From positions 4,076,001-4,140,000 of the forward strand of contig OU015540.1 in the NCBI GenBank assembly GCA_907165065.1: DNA of 64,000 bases, written 5' to 3'. This document shows positions 14,780-26,800 of the stretch, piece after piece. The stretch is from Caprimulgus europaeus. Taxonomy: Eukaryota; Chordata; Aves; Caprimulgiformes; Caprimulgidae. The notes under the pieces are model-generated. The model saw only the letters and a program-made list of their open reading frames with translations, was not told the DNA's origin and did not search any database. How positions within the stretch are numbered: position 1 is the stretch's first letter; each line of letters begins with the position of its first letter. The translations under genes were made by a program, and so were the position numbers.

Positions 14780-15262
14780 GTTAGAACCATGGCATAGTTT
14801 GTGTTGGAAGGGACCTTTAAAGGTCACCTAGTCCAACCCCCCTGCAGTGAGCAGACATCTTCAACCAGATCAGGTTGCTCACAGCCCCATCCAACCTGAC
14901 CTTGAATGTTTCCAGGGATGGGGCTTCTCCCACCTCTGGACAACCTCTGCCAGGGTTTCACCATCCTCACCATAAAAAATTTCTTCCTTATATGTAGTCT
15001 AAAACTCTGCTCTTTAGTTTAAAACCATTGCCCCTTGTCCTATTGCCAAAGACCCCGTTAAAAGCTTGTCCCCATCTTTCTTATAGCCCCATTTAAATAT
15101 TGAAAGGCCACAAGAAGGTCCACCTGGAGTCTTCTCTTCTCCAGGCTGAACAACCCTGACTTCTTTCAGCCTTTCTTTATAGCAGAGCTGTTTCATCCCT
15201 CTGATAATTTTTGTGGTCTCCTCTGAACCCGTTCCCATAGGTCCATGTCTGCTTTGTACTGA
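14780..15262 (-). mobile_element. CR1-type LINE fragment, reverse orientation
   Basis: The stretch matches the familiar 3' part of avian CR1 read on the - strand. The + strand has 'ttggaagggacctttaaagg', 'agtccaaccccc', 'ccatccaacctgaccttgaa', 'ccagggatggggcttc', 'ccccttgtcctattgcca' and 'cttctcttctccaggctgaa' in the order expected for an inverted copy. The reverse transcriptase is mostly missing, as in nearly all CR1 copies, which are truncated at the 5' end. The terminal short repeat is degenerate and there are scattered substitutions, so this looks like an old, inactive copy. Both ends are approximate. It lies inside the RNF216 intron. Confidence 0.9.
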
Positions 15263-17746
15263 GGTTGACTTCCTGGTTGGGACATGATAATTTTAATCAT
15301 GGTGAAGACTGGTTCCTTTTTATCTGTGGGGCTGTGCTGGTTTCTGGAGTTTGGGGAGTGACACAAGAGGGCTAATGAGGTCCAGCTTCCTCCCCCAGAG
15401 TACAGCTAGTCCCAAGATGGTCAGGTGCCAGATTGCAGTCTAGCTAATGGTGAGGGTACTTTACTAGTTTTAAAATCCCTGTGCTTGTAAAAAAAGTCTG
15501 AACTAAGATTTTAACAGGAGCATGTCAACACTGACCAGAACCATGCACTCAGGAGCTGCTGCAGAGGAAAACCTAGTGGGGAGCATGGTGGATGCTGCAG
15601 GTCAGCTGAAGTCAGGTAGAGATCAGCCTCCAAAGAGAAGAGCTGGAAAAAGAAAAGGAGATTCTTCCCAACTGTAGCTCTAAACTCTAGGAGATACTTG
15701 TAATGTCCTTAGTGTGCTATAGTCAGTTCTTTGTGCTTGGCAAGGCTGTGGTAATCACTAATGCTTATAAATATTGCCCCCTCTTTCCCAGAGGTGGGGG
15801 GAAGCAGGATTTGGTGTGGTTCCTGTGGATTTCGGGTGTTGAATTCTGGATCATCTGCAGAGCTGTGGCACCAGAGGGAGCAAGTGAGCCTCAAATAGCT
15901 GCTTTCAACAAAAACCAGCCGCAAATAATCACAGCCTTTGCAAGAGGTAAATTAAAACCATCTCCAGCTTGGGAAACATGCACAGCTCAGCATCTTTCCT
16001 CCATAAATATTTCCCTGCTCTTGAATCTTTGTAACCCTTTCGGTGCCCAGCAGCTGTGTCTTCCCGGCTAGCAGTGAGCCACCTCCTCGCTGAGTGTCCC
16101 TGAGTGTCTATTGGGCAGAGATTTTGACCTGTCCATAACTGAGCTCTGTGGCTCTGTTGGACCTTACTGGCCTGGAGAAGTCAAGAAAGGATTGGTATGA
16201 AACCAGTCTGACCTTCCTGCATGGCACTGGGCAGCCTGACACCCCTGTGGAGCAGTGGTTAGTACTGGAGCAGTAGATGTAGTGATTTCCTTAAGCTTTT
16301 CTGTTGCTGAAGTAACACTTGAGCTTTGGAGGAGGGATTGTCCAGTCTTTGCACCTCCATCAGGAGCAGTCAGGTAGCTGGAAGTGTGGGTTTTTAACAC
16401 TGATGTTATCAAAGCCAGATGATGTCCTTCCCCACCCTATCTCAATGGCATTGCACCCTTGTCTACACAGAGAACTGCGAGCCAGACACGGGATTGTGCT
16501 GGAGGAAGCTGAGAGCAAGCTGCCATAAGAGGGCTCCAGAGCCCTGTTCTTCTGTACACTCCTTTGTGGCATGATCTTCCCCTTTTTCTTTACCAGTATG
16601 TCCAAGCTGCCTTAGCAAAACCCTCTTACACCTGCTTGATTATTTTTTCTTATATTGCTCAGACTGGTGATGAACTTAATCTCTTCATTTTAACCAGTAA
16701 ACTTGTACACCAAAAATACCTTATACTAATAAAAGCTTATTTCTGTGTCTGAATAGAGAAATTTGACTTGTTAAGGCTCCTTCCCTTCTCCTGTTGCACC
16801 CAGACCCCACAGCAGGAGCTGTGTCAGTACAGCTGCAGGGAGAGGAGGCCTGAGGCCACTTGGAGAGGTGTCTTCATCTGTATGCAGCGAGCTGCCTGCC
16901 CGTCTGGTAACAAACACAAAGAGACTCGGGGATGGGCTTTGGGGCAGGGGAGGGAGTTGTGTTGCCATGACAATACAAATTGCAATGGATGACTCTTCAG
17001 ATAAAAGCATCACATTTTTCAAAGGAGGAAAAAAAAAAATATAGTGTAAAATAACAGCTGTTGAAATAGGGTGTGAATTCCAGCTTCAAGTAGATGCTGC
17101 TTGCTAGAAAAACCTGGGGCTGTAGGTGCTAATTCTGGAAATATTCTTCCCCTTTGGGGTGTTGAGGGAGCATTAAAAAGATCATGCAGGAGCCAGGCAT
17201 CCTGTGAGTAAGCGTCCAGCAAGTTTTCCATGCAAATATTTGGCCATGCAGCAATGAGTTCCAGTCATAGCTGACTCCTGACTCGCAGGATGGGAGATAC
17301 TGGGAGAGCAGGGACCGCGCGCCGATAGCGTGCTCACCAGCAAAGATACAGCTGCCAGCCTGCTGCAGCCAGGCACAGTGCAGATGGCCAACTATTTATA
17401 TTTCTGTTGTGCCTAGAGCAGATTCTTCTGTGTTACCACTGTCTGGGGGGAAAGTAAATGTCCCCTGGACGCCAGAAATGGTAAGGATGTATTTACAGGA
17501 ACGATGGTTATGTCAAATAGACCTAGTTCTGCTCTAGGGGCTTTTTAGGGGAATCTTTGTTGATCCTGTTTAGGTGGAACATTTCTAATCCTGCTGTGAA
17601 TCAGTGTTAGACTCTGGTGTTGATTTTTTTTTTTTTGTCCCCTTCATACATGGCCAGTGTAAGATCTATTTCTACTTCGATCTGCTACCTAGCTGTATGC
17701 ATGTCCTTTTTTAACACAGACCCCATAGACCACAGTAAAACAGGCT

Positions 17747-17820
17747 TTTTAAAAAAAAAACAAAACAAACAAACAAAAAAAAAAACCACCCCCCAAAAAA
17801 AAACCCTAAAAAAACCAACT
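17747..17820. repeat. A-rich low-complexity tract
   Basis: Long runs of A are broken by single C or CC, with a short C run in the middle. It may be the decayed tail of a retroposed sequence, but no element body is recognisable beside it. Confidence 0.6.
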
Positions 17821-20800
17821 TTGGTCATTCTCCCAAAACCATTCATAAGCAGAAACTAAACTTATCCGGTTGCCTGTAATTCAAGATGTGTGATGATTGC
17901 ACTGGTGTCACAGCCTGTTGTGTCTCATTGAGCACAAATAGACATTCCAAGGAAGGATGGGATAATTAGAAGCAATCTAGCGATTCTTGTGACTGTATAA
18001 AAATAACAGGACTTTTTAAGGGTGAGGTTATTTTTAGAGGCCTCATGTCAAAAAGGGTTTGTGGAGTTTTGCATCAGGAAACAGTAAAATGAGGTATTGT
18101 ACCTGCTTTTTTTTACTTTTTTCTAAGAGTATGATGTGTGCTGAAGGTCTTGCTTCATAAAATAAATTGGCTTTAGAAGTTGTTGGGGGAGCTAACACAG
18201 CCCGCTGGCTTGCTTGGAGGACATCAGCATCGTGTTTAAGAAACGCTTGCTGGGTAGTGAAGATCTGATTTAGGAAGAATATGGTTTGAACAATACACTC
18301 AAAGAAACCTTGCAGCCTGAAGCTGTGTGATGTCTATCTGATCTGTATTTAATTTGGGTGGTTTATTGTGTGTTGGGGAAATTAACTTCTTCCTGTTCGT
18401 CTGTCCTGTGATGAGGTTCTCCTGGAAGACAGGGTGTTTTTCAGGCTTGTTCTGGAAAACCACTCTGCTAAGGGAAAGGTTCCAGATTGTGGCTAAAAAC
18501 AAAAAGTGAAGTTTTTGTGGGTTTTCTGGTTTTGTATATTCTCTTTGCACTCCTGGGAAGTCAAGCAGTAGTGTTTATACATTAAAAAATAGGGGGGAGA
18601 GGGTTGAGGGTCTCAAGAGCTGCTCACTCTGGCTGCCAGGCAGGGCTGCTGGAGAGCAACTGAAGATGTTCAGGAGATGCTCAGTGTGAAGCAGGTGGTC
18701 CATGGGTCAGAGCAATATTTCCTTTGGTACAAAGGGGAAGGACACAGATCCTGTAGTGTTGTCTGGCTCCCTTCTTGCTGGAGATCTTCTGGTTTGAGAG
18801 GTTGGTGCTGGGGAGGAGGGGGATGCATCAGGGTCATGCGTGTGGGAACCACAGTAGGGAAGAAACTGGGAGACGTTGTGAGTACAAAGTGGTGATTCTT
18901 TGACTTTCTCTAAAATGCCTTTTTAACATAAAGCTCCAACTATGTTGTTTCCTCAGTAATAGCAACCTCTCCCCAAAAAGCTACAGTACACCATGTCTTG
19001 GGATCTTAACATGCCCTCTGAGCTTGCTCCCCAAATGCTGCTGTGCAGACATCATTTCCCTTAATAAGACTTGGCAAACTGAAGCTCGGGTTCATTTTTA
19101 GTTCTGGAGTCAAAATTTTGTGTGTGGTTTCCAGCCAATACTCTGCATTGTTTTCTGTGATTCTGAAAGTGAAACTAGCACCAAACAAAAAATGAAATTG
19201 TCCTGTCAGCTTCTGTTGTTGATGCATCTGAAATGCAAGGTGTACGGTGCAGATGGCAACCAGGGAGAGATTGGAAGTGCAAAGCTATTTGACATTCATC
19301 TTTGTGTAAGTAGGTTTAAAAACATGGCTGTGTTTAATGGTGTAAAGGTAAGAGAATACCTTTTTTATTTTTTAAAAAAAAGGGCAAAATTACTGTTCCT
19401 GAGTAAAATAATTTCTGACTGCTCTTATTTTTGGATTGAGTGTGTCTGCATTTAAGCTCAGGAATTCAGAATAGCATCCAACAGAAGAAACTCGAGGGTT
19501 TGTGAAGCAAACGTGAACATGCACTGACTAAAAGGACAAAAGCCTTCCTGATTTAAATGAAATCCTCAGCTTGTTGAAGATCTTTTACAGCAGATGTATA
19601 ACTCGGGTTGTGTGGAAAGGAGCATGTTGGGTCACCTGGTGAAATGGTTCATGAAGTGCCCTCACAGAGGCTTCTTGGACTGCGCTTGGGAGCCCAGGGC
19701 AGAGCTTCCCAGACTCTGCCTGCTTGTGTCTGTATCTCTTTTTTTAAATTATTATTTATTTCTCTCCTCTTTTGTCTTCCTTTAAAACGAGACATCTGTG
19801 CTCCTCCACTGTCTGGTGTCGTTGCCCACGTGCATCCCTGACAGAAGCAGGAGAAAAACCCTTTAATCCTTATGGGGGGGAGGATAACAGTGGCCTCTGG
19901 TGTTTCCGGAGTTTTAAGGAAGTCACTGAAGTTCCTCCTTGTTGACTCCCCTCTGCAGAAATGTGACAGATGGGTCTTTTCCTTTTATGGACAATAATGC
20001 TGATTTCCCTTTGCAATAAAATCCTGGGTCAGAAGTGGAAGTGAGAAGTCAGGCAGGGGGAAGGGGCTGGTCTTACCAGCTCCAAATGGGTGGGGTTGGG
20101 ATTTGCGACATAGTAAATTCTAGGCTAAAATAAACCAAGTTACAACATCTACCCAGAGGTGCTGGTTTTGTTTGCTTGAGGGGTGTCTTAGCTTTCCAGG
20201 CCTGTTGCTTAACATAGCAATTAGGAATTGTAACTCCTTAATTTCATGGGGAGAAGTTTATTTGGTACAAAACCAGGAAGGTTTGCAGATAGTCTGATTG
20301 AGTCTAGGTAACTCTGATTGAATCTAGATAAGTATAGGAAGACAATACTCCCTTCTTCTTGACAATCCCTTCAGTCCTTTATACCAAGTGAAGTGTCTTG
20401 GCCTCTTATGGATGTCTCAGAAGAGTTTTCTTCCTGAACCCCAAAGAGACATTTTTCACAGCAGTTAATGTGGTCTCAGTGCCTGACACTTGGCACTGGC
20501 TTCACTCATTAGCTGAGAACAGGTAATGTCCCTCTGGGTGGTAATTGCCAGTGGTGTTGGTAAGCCAAAAGCCAACTTTGTCAGCCAATAATGTCTTTTA
20601 CAAATCATCCATGGCTGCAAATGGTTTGATGAATTTGAACCTTAAAAGTATTTTTCTAATAAAATTAATCTCCTGTTTCTTGCTACAAAGTGCTTCATAT
20701 CCTGTTCCACAGCGTTAATGCAAATGGATCGTTTGGCAATGGGTTGAACTGCTCGGTTTTTAAGTGGTACAGCTTGTGTTTCTTCCCTGCAAAACCTGTT

Positions 20801-23800
20801 GGCTGCTGCTTTAGTTTCAGTTCTTATTTAGCACTTGAGCTCTGAAATTAGAAGGGGGGAGGGAGGAACAAGTAACTGGTTAAAAGAGTCTGTTATGATG
20901 TTCCTGGGACTGTCCATGAGCCTCTTCAGCTTTCAGTAGCTGCTGACCTAAACAGAATGGTTCATTTAAGGGCTTCCCCTGCTCTTTCCTCTTGAGGCGG
21001 TTGAAGGACCATTCTTACCCTGGTCCAACTGGTTGTTATTTCCCTGCTTATGTCTTTGAACAAATGAGTTGGACGTTCGAAGTGAGAGCAGGGGACGTGG
21101 GCTCACACAACCATCTCTGTATGTTTATGGATCTCCTGTTTAATTCCAGCCACCTCTCACTAGGTCACCACTTCCAGTTACGTGTGTACAGTTAGGGCTT
21201 GTCTTCTGGAGAAAGGTGGTTTGAAGATCTCCATTCCTTGGTGGTTGACTGTAGAAAGGGCAGTAGGGTGTGCTGACATGAAAAGCCTCTTCACCGGGGT
21301 TACTGACTGGTCAATAGGAGCTAAACGTTGCCCCACGTGTTGGGGAGGCACTTTAGGAATGGTTTTCAGTAGCATCCGCGTATTCTTCAACTCTGTTTTA
21401 ATGAAGATGTTTGTGATTACACTTTTTTTTTCCTTCCTCTCCTTTTCTTTACAATAGGAAAATGAGAACAGGATCTATAAGCTGCTCTGGGGCTGGAGAA
21501 ATGGCCCAAACCAGGCCTGTTTCCTAAATATTTCACTTAATCTTTCAGTGTCCCACACTCTGCATTTTTGTCTGTGGCTCATACCTCTCTGAGGGTATTG
21601 TACTTAATCCTTGTAGAGGAACTGCATGTGCAATATAATGTAATAATCCCCCCTTTCAATAGGGTAATCCCCAGAGCACCACTCTTGATCCCTACCTACA
21701 TTCAGCCACACCAAAGCACTCCCTACTTGCAGTTCTTTCTAATTTTTTCATCCTGTGTGGGTGTGGAAGGAGGGAGATGGTCTGTGTGTGGTAAAGGTGA
21801 CCAGTGGACCCCTGTCTTGCAAGAGCAGCAGCGTTCCTTGGTGGCCCAGGATGGTAGAGTGGCTTTTCTTCTCCTGAACCAGCCAGGATTCTCCCATCAT
21901 AACCGAATTGAGGTCAGCAATACAATGTGAAATATTCCAGTTTGTTTTGCTGTTGCGGTTGGGTCATGGCAGAAATGACTGCTGCTACTTGGGAACGACT
22001 GCTGGGTCTCCAGCAGATCCCTGGAGAGGAGGTGGCTTGTGCTTTTTTTTTTTATTTCTTGGCTTTTACAGAAAACAGACTTGCAACACTTCTGGTTCGT
22101 GGGCAACTCGTGTGAATAGTTGGAGAGTGTGTGTAGAGGGGAACCGATCTCTGTGACGAGTGTTTGCAAGCGTAACAGAAAGGGAACTGCTTGCCTTGGG
22201 GTTTCACAATGCTCAGGGTTGCATTGTGCTCTTCCCATCTCACTTCTGTTGCGATGGGCCATCTTCTGCACGCTGCTGGGATCTCACAGATGTTTTGGGG
22301 TTCAAGGTATTGGTTTCAGTCTCGTTTTCCCTGCCTCTTGCCTGATTTCACATGATTGTGCAGAAGCAAGCCTGCCTTGCTGGTTTACCAGCTCTTGTTT
22401 TGGAGCTGGTGTGCATGGACAGGCTCCCTTTGGAACTGATATTTCAGTTCAGCTTCAACATCCACAGGCCCGAGATGGTCCTCCTCTTACTCCAAAGTGT
22501 TTCCAAGCCCCATGTTTTTCTGTGACTATTTAAAACAAACAAACAAGCAAAAGTTAATTGAAAGAGATTGTATGACTTAAACGAAAATTAAATTACAGAT
22601 TAAACAACATTTCTAATTAGAAGACAGATGTGCCCTGAGTTACCCTTGTTTGACAGGGTATTGCAGCAGCACTGGTGCTAACCTGCCTGTTCTCCCTCAG
22701 GAGTTAAGGTGACCCATCAGCTTTGGTCAAGATTAGACCGCTGCGGGGGTAAGCAGGCACTTGAGCACTCGGAATCGCTGTGTCCCCTCTGTCATGCTCC
22801 TTGCTGGGCTGGTGGGTTTGTGGGGCGTGCACTGGCCATTCCTCTCTCATTCCAAAACCTTAAGGCTGGTGTGGTCTTGCCCACAAAATACCCCTAATGC
22901 ACTGACACGGTGCTGGTGCAGTGACCTACAGGGCTGTGACAGCGCATACCTGGCACGGGCTGAAGCCGATGTGTTCCCCCATTTCAGGATGTGCTTTTGG
23001 TAAGAGACACTTCTGATCGGTGCAGACTCTGCCCGATGGCTTTGGACATGACTTTTCCCACTGCATCTCCTTCCCAGTGTCCTTGTCCCTCCCTGCAGCC
23101 CTGGAGAAGCACGTTGCATCTACTGAAGCTGTGGGGCCAAACAGCTTCAGCAGGGCTTGAAAAACCACCCCCAAGTTGCAGTTTCGAGGCTTCTTTGCCA
23201 CATTTGCACCAAACAAAGCCAGGCCCAGCTGGGGTTAGGCTGGGCTCATGGGTGCTGTAGATACAGGAGGGGTTGGAAACGTCATCTAGGGGCTCTGAAA
23301 GAGAACCAGTGAGTTGCCCACACTTCTGATTAGTTTTAAGTACTTTACTCTGCTTTATTTCTGTGTGTACTCATTTGCATGATATCTTTTTTTTAATTGT
23401 TATTTTGATGAGGCATCTGGATAACTTTTGTGGTGCAGGAAGAAGTCCAGTGCATGTCTGCACTGGAGCTTCAGGTGTAAACCCTTACATCACGCTGCAC
23501 TTCTCAGTGGTTTTGGCTTTTTAACATTTCACACAGTGCTTTCTCACTGGGAGGATTCAGCAGGCTGCTGGTAGGTGCCCTCGGTTTTGGTTTTACCACT
23601 GGCTTATCTTAACGTAGCAGATGAGCTGCAGATGACTCACTGTCACATTGGTGAGTTTGGAAGATGGAGGTTAGCAGTTCTACTGTAACTGTACATTCTG
23701 TAGTGACAAGGCTGGCTGCTGTGGCTCGTGTCAGTGGTTGCATTGCTGTCCTCTTACTGTCTGCACAGAGCTCTTGTGGGGAGCAGCAGGTAAGAGGTAA

Positions 23801-26800
23801 CCGTACCACGCAGGCATTAAAACAATAAATCATCTGAATTTCTGAAATTTCAAGGAGGCTGGGTATCACTTTGCTTTCATATTTCTTTCTCTTTGCTAGT
23901 TCCCCAGCATTTTCTATTTATTTTTATTTTACTATGGCAAATTTAAAGCCAGGAGCATCTTACTTGGCGTTTTTCCCCTTGTTTGGGTTTAATTTCCCTG
24001 GCAAAGCAAACTGTAGTTGCCCAGTTTCTGAGGGTGGACTTGTACCTAAACAAAAGCTATTTAGCAGTGGAGCTGCTCTACTCAGTTCACCTTTTCTCAT
24101 CCTTTGCTGGTGGTGTTATGACCTGGAGTGTTAACTTCTGCTGTAGGTGGAGAGTACAGTTAAAAAGACTCTAAATTGGAAATGAAGTGTGTTAGTGCTG
24201 TTAAATTACCATCAAAATTGCCATATTGCAGGCAGTCATTAAAAGTGGTTGTAGGTGTGTTACATAAACCTGGGTCTCCATGCAACTGTTGGAGGAGAGG
24301 ACATGTGTAACCAAGTTTCTCGTGTGATCCTTTCGTAATACAATAAAGTCTGGGAGACAGTAGGGGGAGAGAGAACCATGAGAAAAAACAGGGCAGATCT
24401 GGAGGAGGTTTGCTCCAGTTTGTGCCACCCAAAGCCTTGGGTAGGGATTTGTGTCTGGGGTGGGATGACAGGGGGATTTGTTTTATCATGTGGTGGTGTA
24501 AGAGGGAAGTTTCAAAATTAACTTCAGGAATTGTTCCTCCTCTCAGTCTCACAATGCATCATTAGCAAGTACCTCTGCAAATAAGATACCTTGCTTTTGT
24601 AACACCTTAACCTTCTTGATGTGGTTGGGTGCAACCCCTTGAGTGACCTTCCAGAGTTATCCTTTAAAAATGAGGTTTCTTGTCTTGAAATCTAAATCTG
24701 TTCCTCTCCTAAGGTCTCTATTGTTTCTACTGCAGTTGCTGCCCCTGTTATTTAGCCCTGCTAGATTTCATCATTTAGAGTTCCAGCTTGTGGAGGCAGC
24801 ATCCCTTTTTGTGCAAGGTTGTGTGTAGGATTCAATGGATGACCTCTTAGATCTCCTCTGCTGAATGGGGTAAGGCAATTTGCATTGGAGGGAAATGGGT
24901 TAGATGCTGAGTGCTTTGAACTAGCCTGCTAGCATTTAATTATTTACCTTGGCTGGGGAGGCATAAAGCTGTTAGCTGCAATCAGTCCAGCAGATCTAGA
25001 AACTGTGATTAACAACTACACATGTGTTTCTAGGAGCATGTACTGAATTTCTTTTAACTTTCTGCCCTAGGAAGGAGCAGTATGACCTCAGGTATGCTGA
25101 TTTAGACATCATCTTCAATTTGAGGTCATAGACTATATTTAATTTGCCTTTATAAAGTGGCCAAGTGATGGTTTCCTCCACCTGCACTGCAGGCTGACTC
25201 CGTTGGTGGGTGACCACCTCTAGGTAGGTCACAAAGCTGATCCACCCTGGCCATATCCAAACTTCCCAATGTGCTGAGCTGGAGAGGTGCTGTGTGCAAC
25301 ATCAGTCTGCTCAGAGCAGGGGACTGGCTTCTGAAAATGTTATTTTAGGGGAGAAAAGGGCATTGTGGATCTCCAGTGTCTTAAAGATGGGGAGGGAGTA
25401 CAGTGTGCTCAGTTTAACACAAACATGCAAAACAGCAGACGTTGGTTGGGGACATAATTTTTGGTAATGGGGTTTAATTTATGGCCATAAAAGCTTTAAC
25501 CAACCCTCCTGCTGGGTGTTGGATATAAATGTGTATTTTCCTTATCCAACTTTTAACTCTCCATCACTTGTAGGTCTCTATGTTTACACCCTGGCACGTT
25601 CTTACAGCCTAGTCCAAGGCTTGTGCCTTTGCTTTTTTTTCCTCCTTGCAACCTCTCCCCTCCCAGAATAAATCATGGCTGTGCTAAGGAGAGGAGACTT
25701 CAGTTTTTCCTGGGTTTCTCTTAGCTCAAGCTCCTCTTTTCAGTCCCAGGGCTGGAGCTGTGCTGTGGCCAGTGGCCGCTGAGCGGCAGCGCTGCCTGGG
25801 GAACAGCCTTGCTGTGGGGGACCCAGCCCAGCTCGGCTCCCTGGGGAGCAGCAAACCCACCCAGCCCCAATGTCCTCCTAGCCCCTTGCTCCTTGCCCAC
25901 TCACCCATCTGAGGCACAGCATTCATTTCTCCACGCTGTGTGGATTTTGTGCCTTTTGGGTTGGTACCTGCTCCCCTGTTGCATGCAGCGATGCCGGCAG
26001 CTCCGGGACGGAGAGCTGCTGCTGCAGTTTGTGCTGGGAGGAGCGTTCTGTACTGGGCAGTCTGGTACCTGTGGAGCTGGGGTCCCACTTCCCTGTTCTG
26101 GGTGTTTGTATGTCTCTAAAGAAGGTCTCTCACCAAAATGGGTTGTTTTGGACTGGATTAGAACCTCTTCATTGCAGCTTAACATGTAGGAAATCCTAGA
26201 AACAGCCCCAGAGGAGTTTGTTCATAAAAGCTTATCCGTGCTTAAAGGTTGCACTCATTGAGCTCCTTCTGTGTCCGTTTTTAGTTAAGGTCAGTGCAGC
26301 TTTACAGTGGAGAGTTTGTGGGGAGGAAGACTATGTGGTTCTTTGTTTCCCCATTAACTTGTCTGGTTGGGAATTGTAGCCCTTTAATTAAACCAGCACA
26401 GTATGGACTGGCCCTGAGGTGCTATTCTAAGACGATTGCATTCACATCTGCTTTTGGGTAAAACTTGGCCTGTTTGAGGTTAGCTTGTCTCTATTGTGTG
26501 TCTAAAAGCAGGAAGAAGCAGAGAATCAATCACCAGGGCTCTGTCCCAGTGAGAATCGATGCAATACACAGTATGTTTTACCTCCCTCTCACTCCTAGAA
26601 GGGAGCACAGCAGCGAGCGGCCCCGCGTGTGCGATCGGCAGCGACCGCTGGAGTGTGCAGCTCGCCCTTCCTGGGGGATGCAGGGACTTGCACGGTGCAA
26701 TGGCAAAAGGATTTAATTAAGGAGCATATGGAGAGCTAAGGCAAGTGCTGGACACTGCTCAGAGCCACTGCTGAGAGCTGGAGGGCGGTGATGACAGCCC

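Noticed and set aside
22991-23050. Cysteine-containing frame (SDRCRLCPMAL) that briefly resembles a zinc-binding motif
   Set aside because: Only one C-x2-C pair, no flanking splice pattern and no similarity to the RNF216 IBR.
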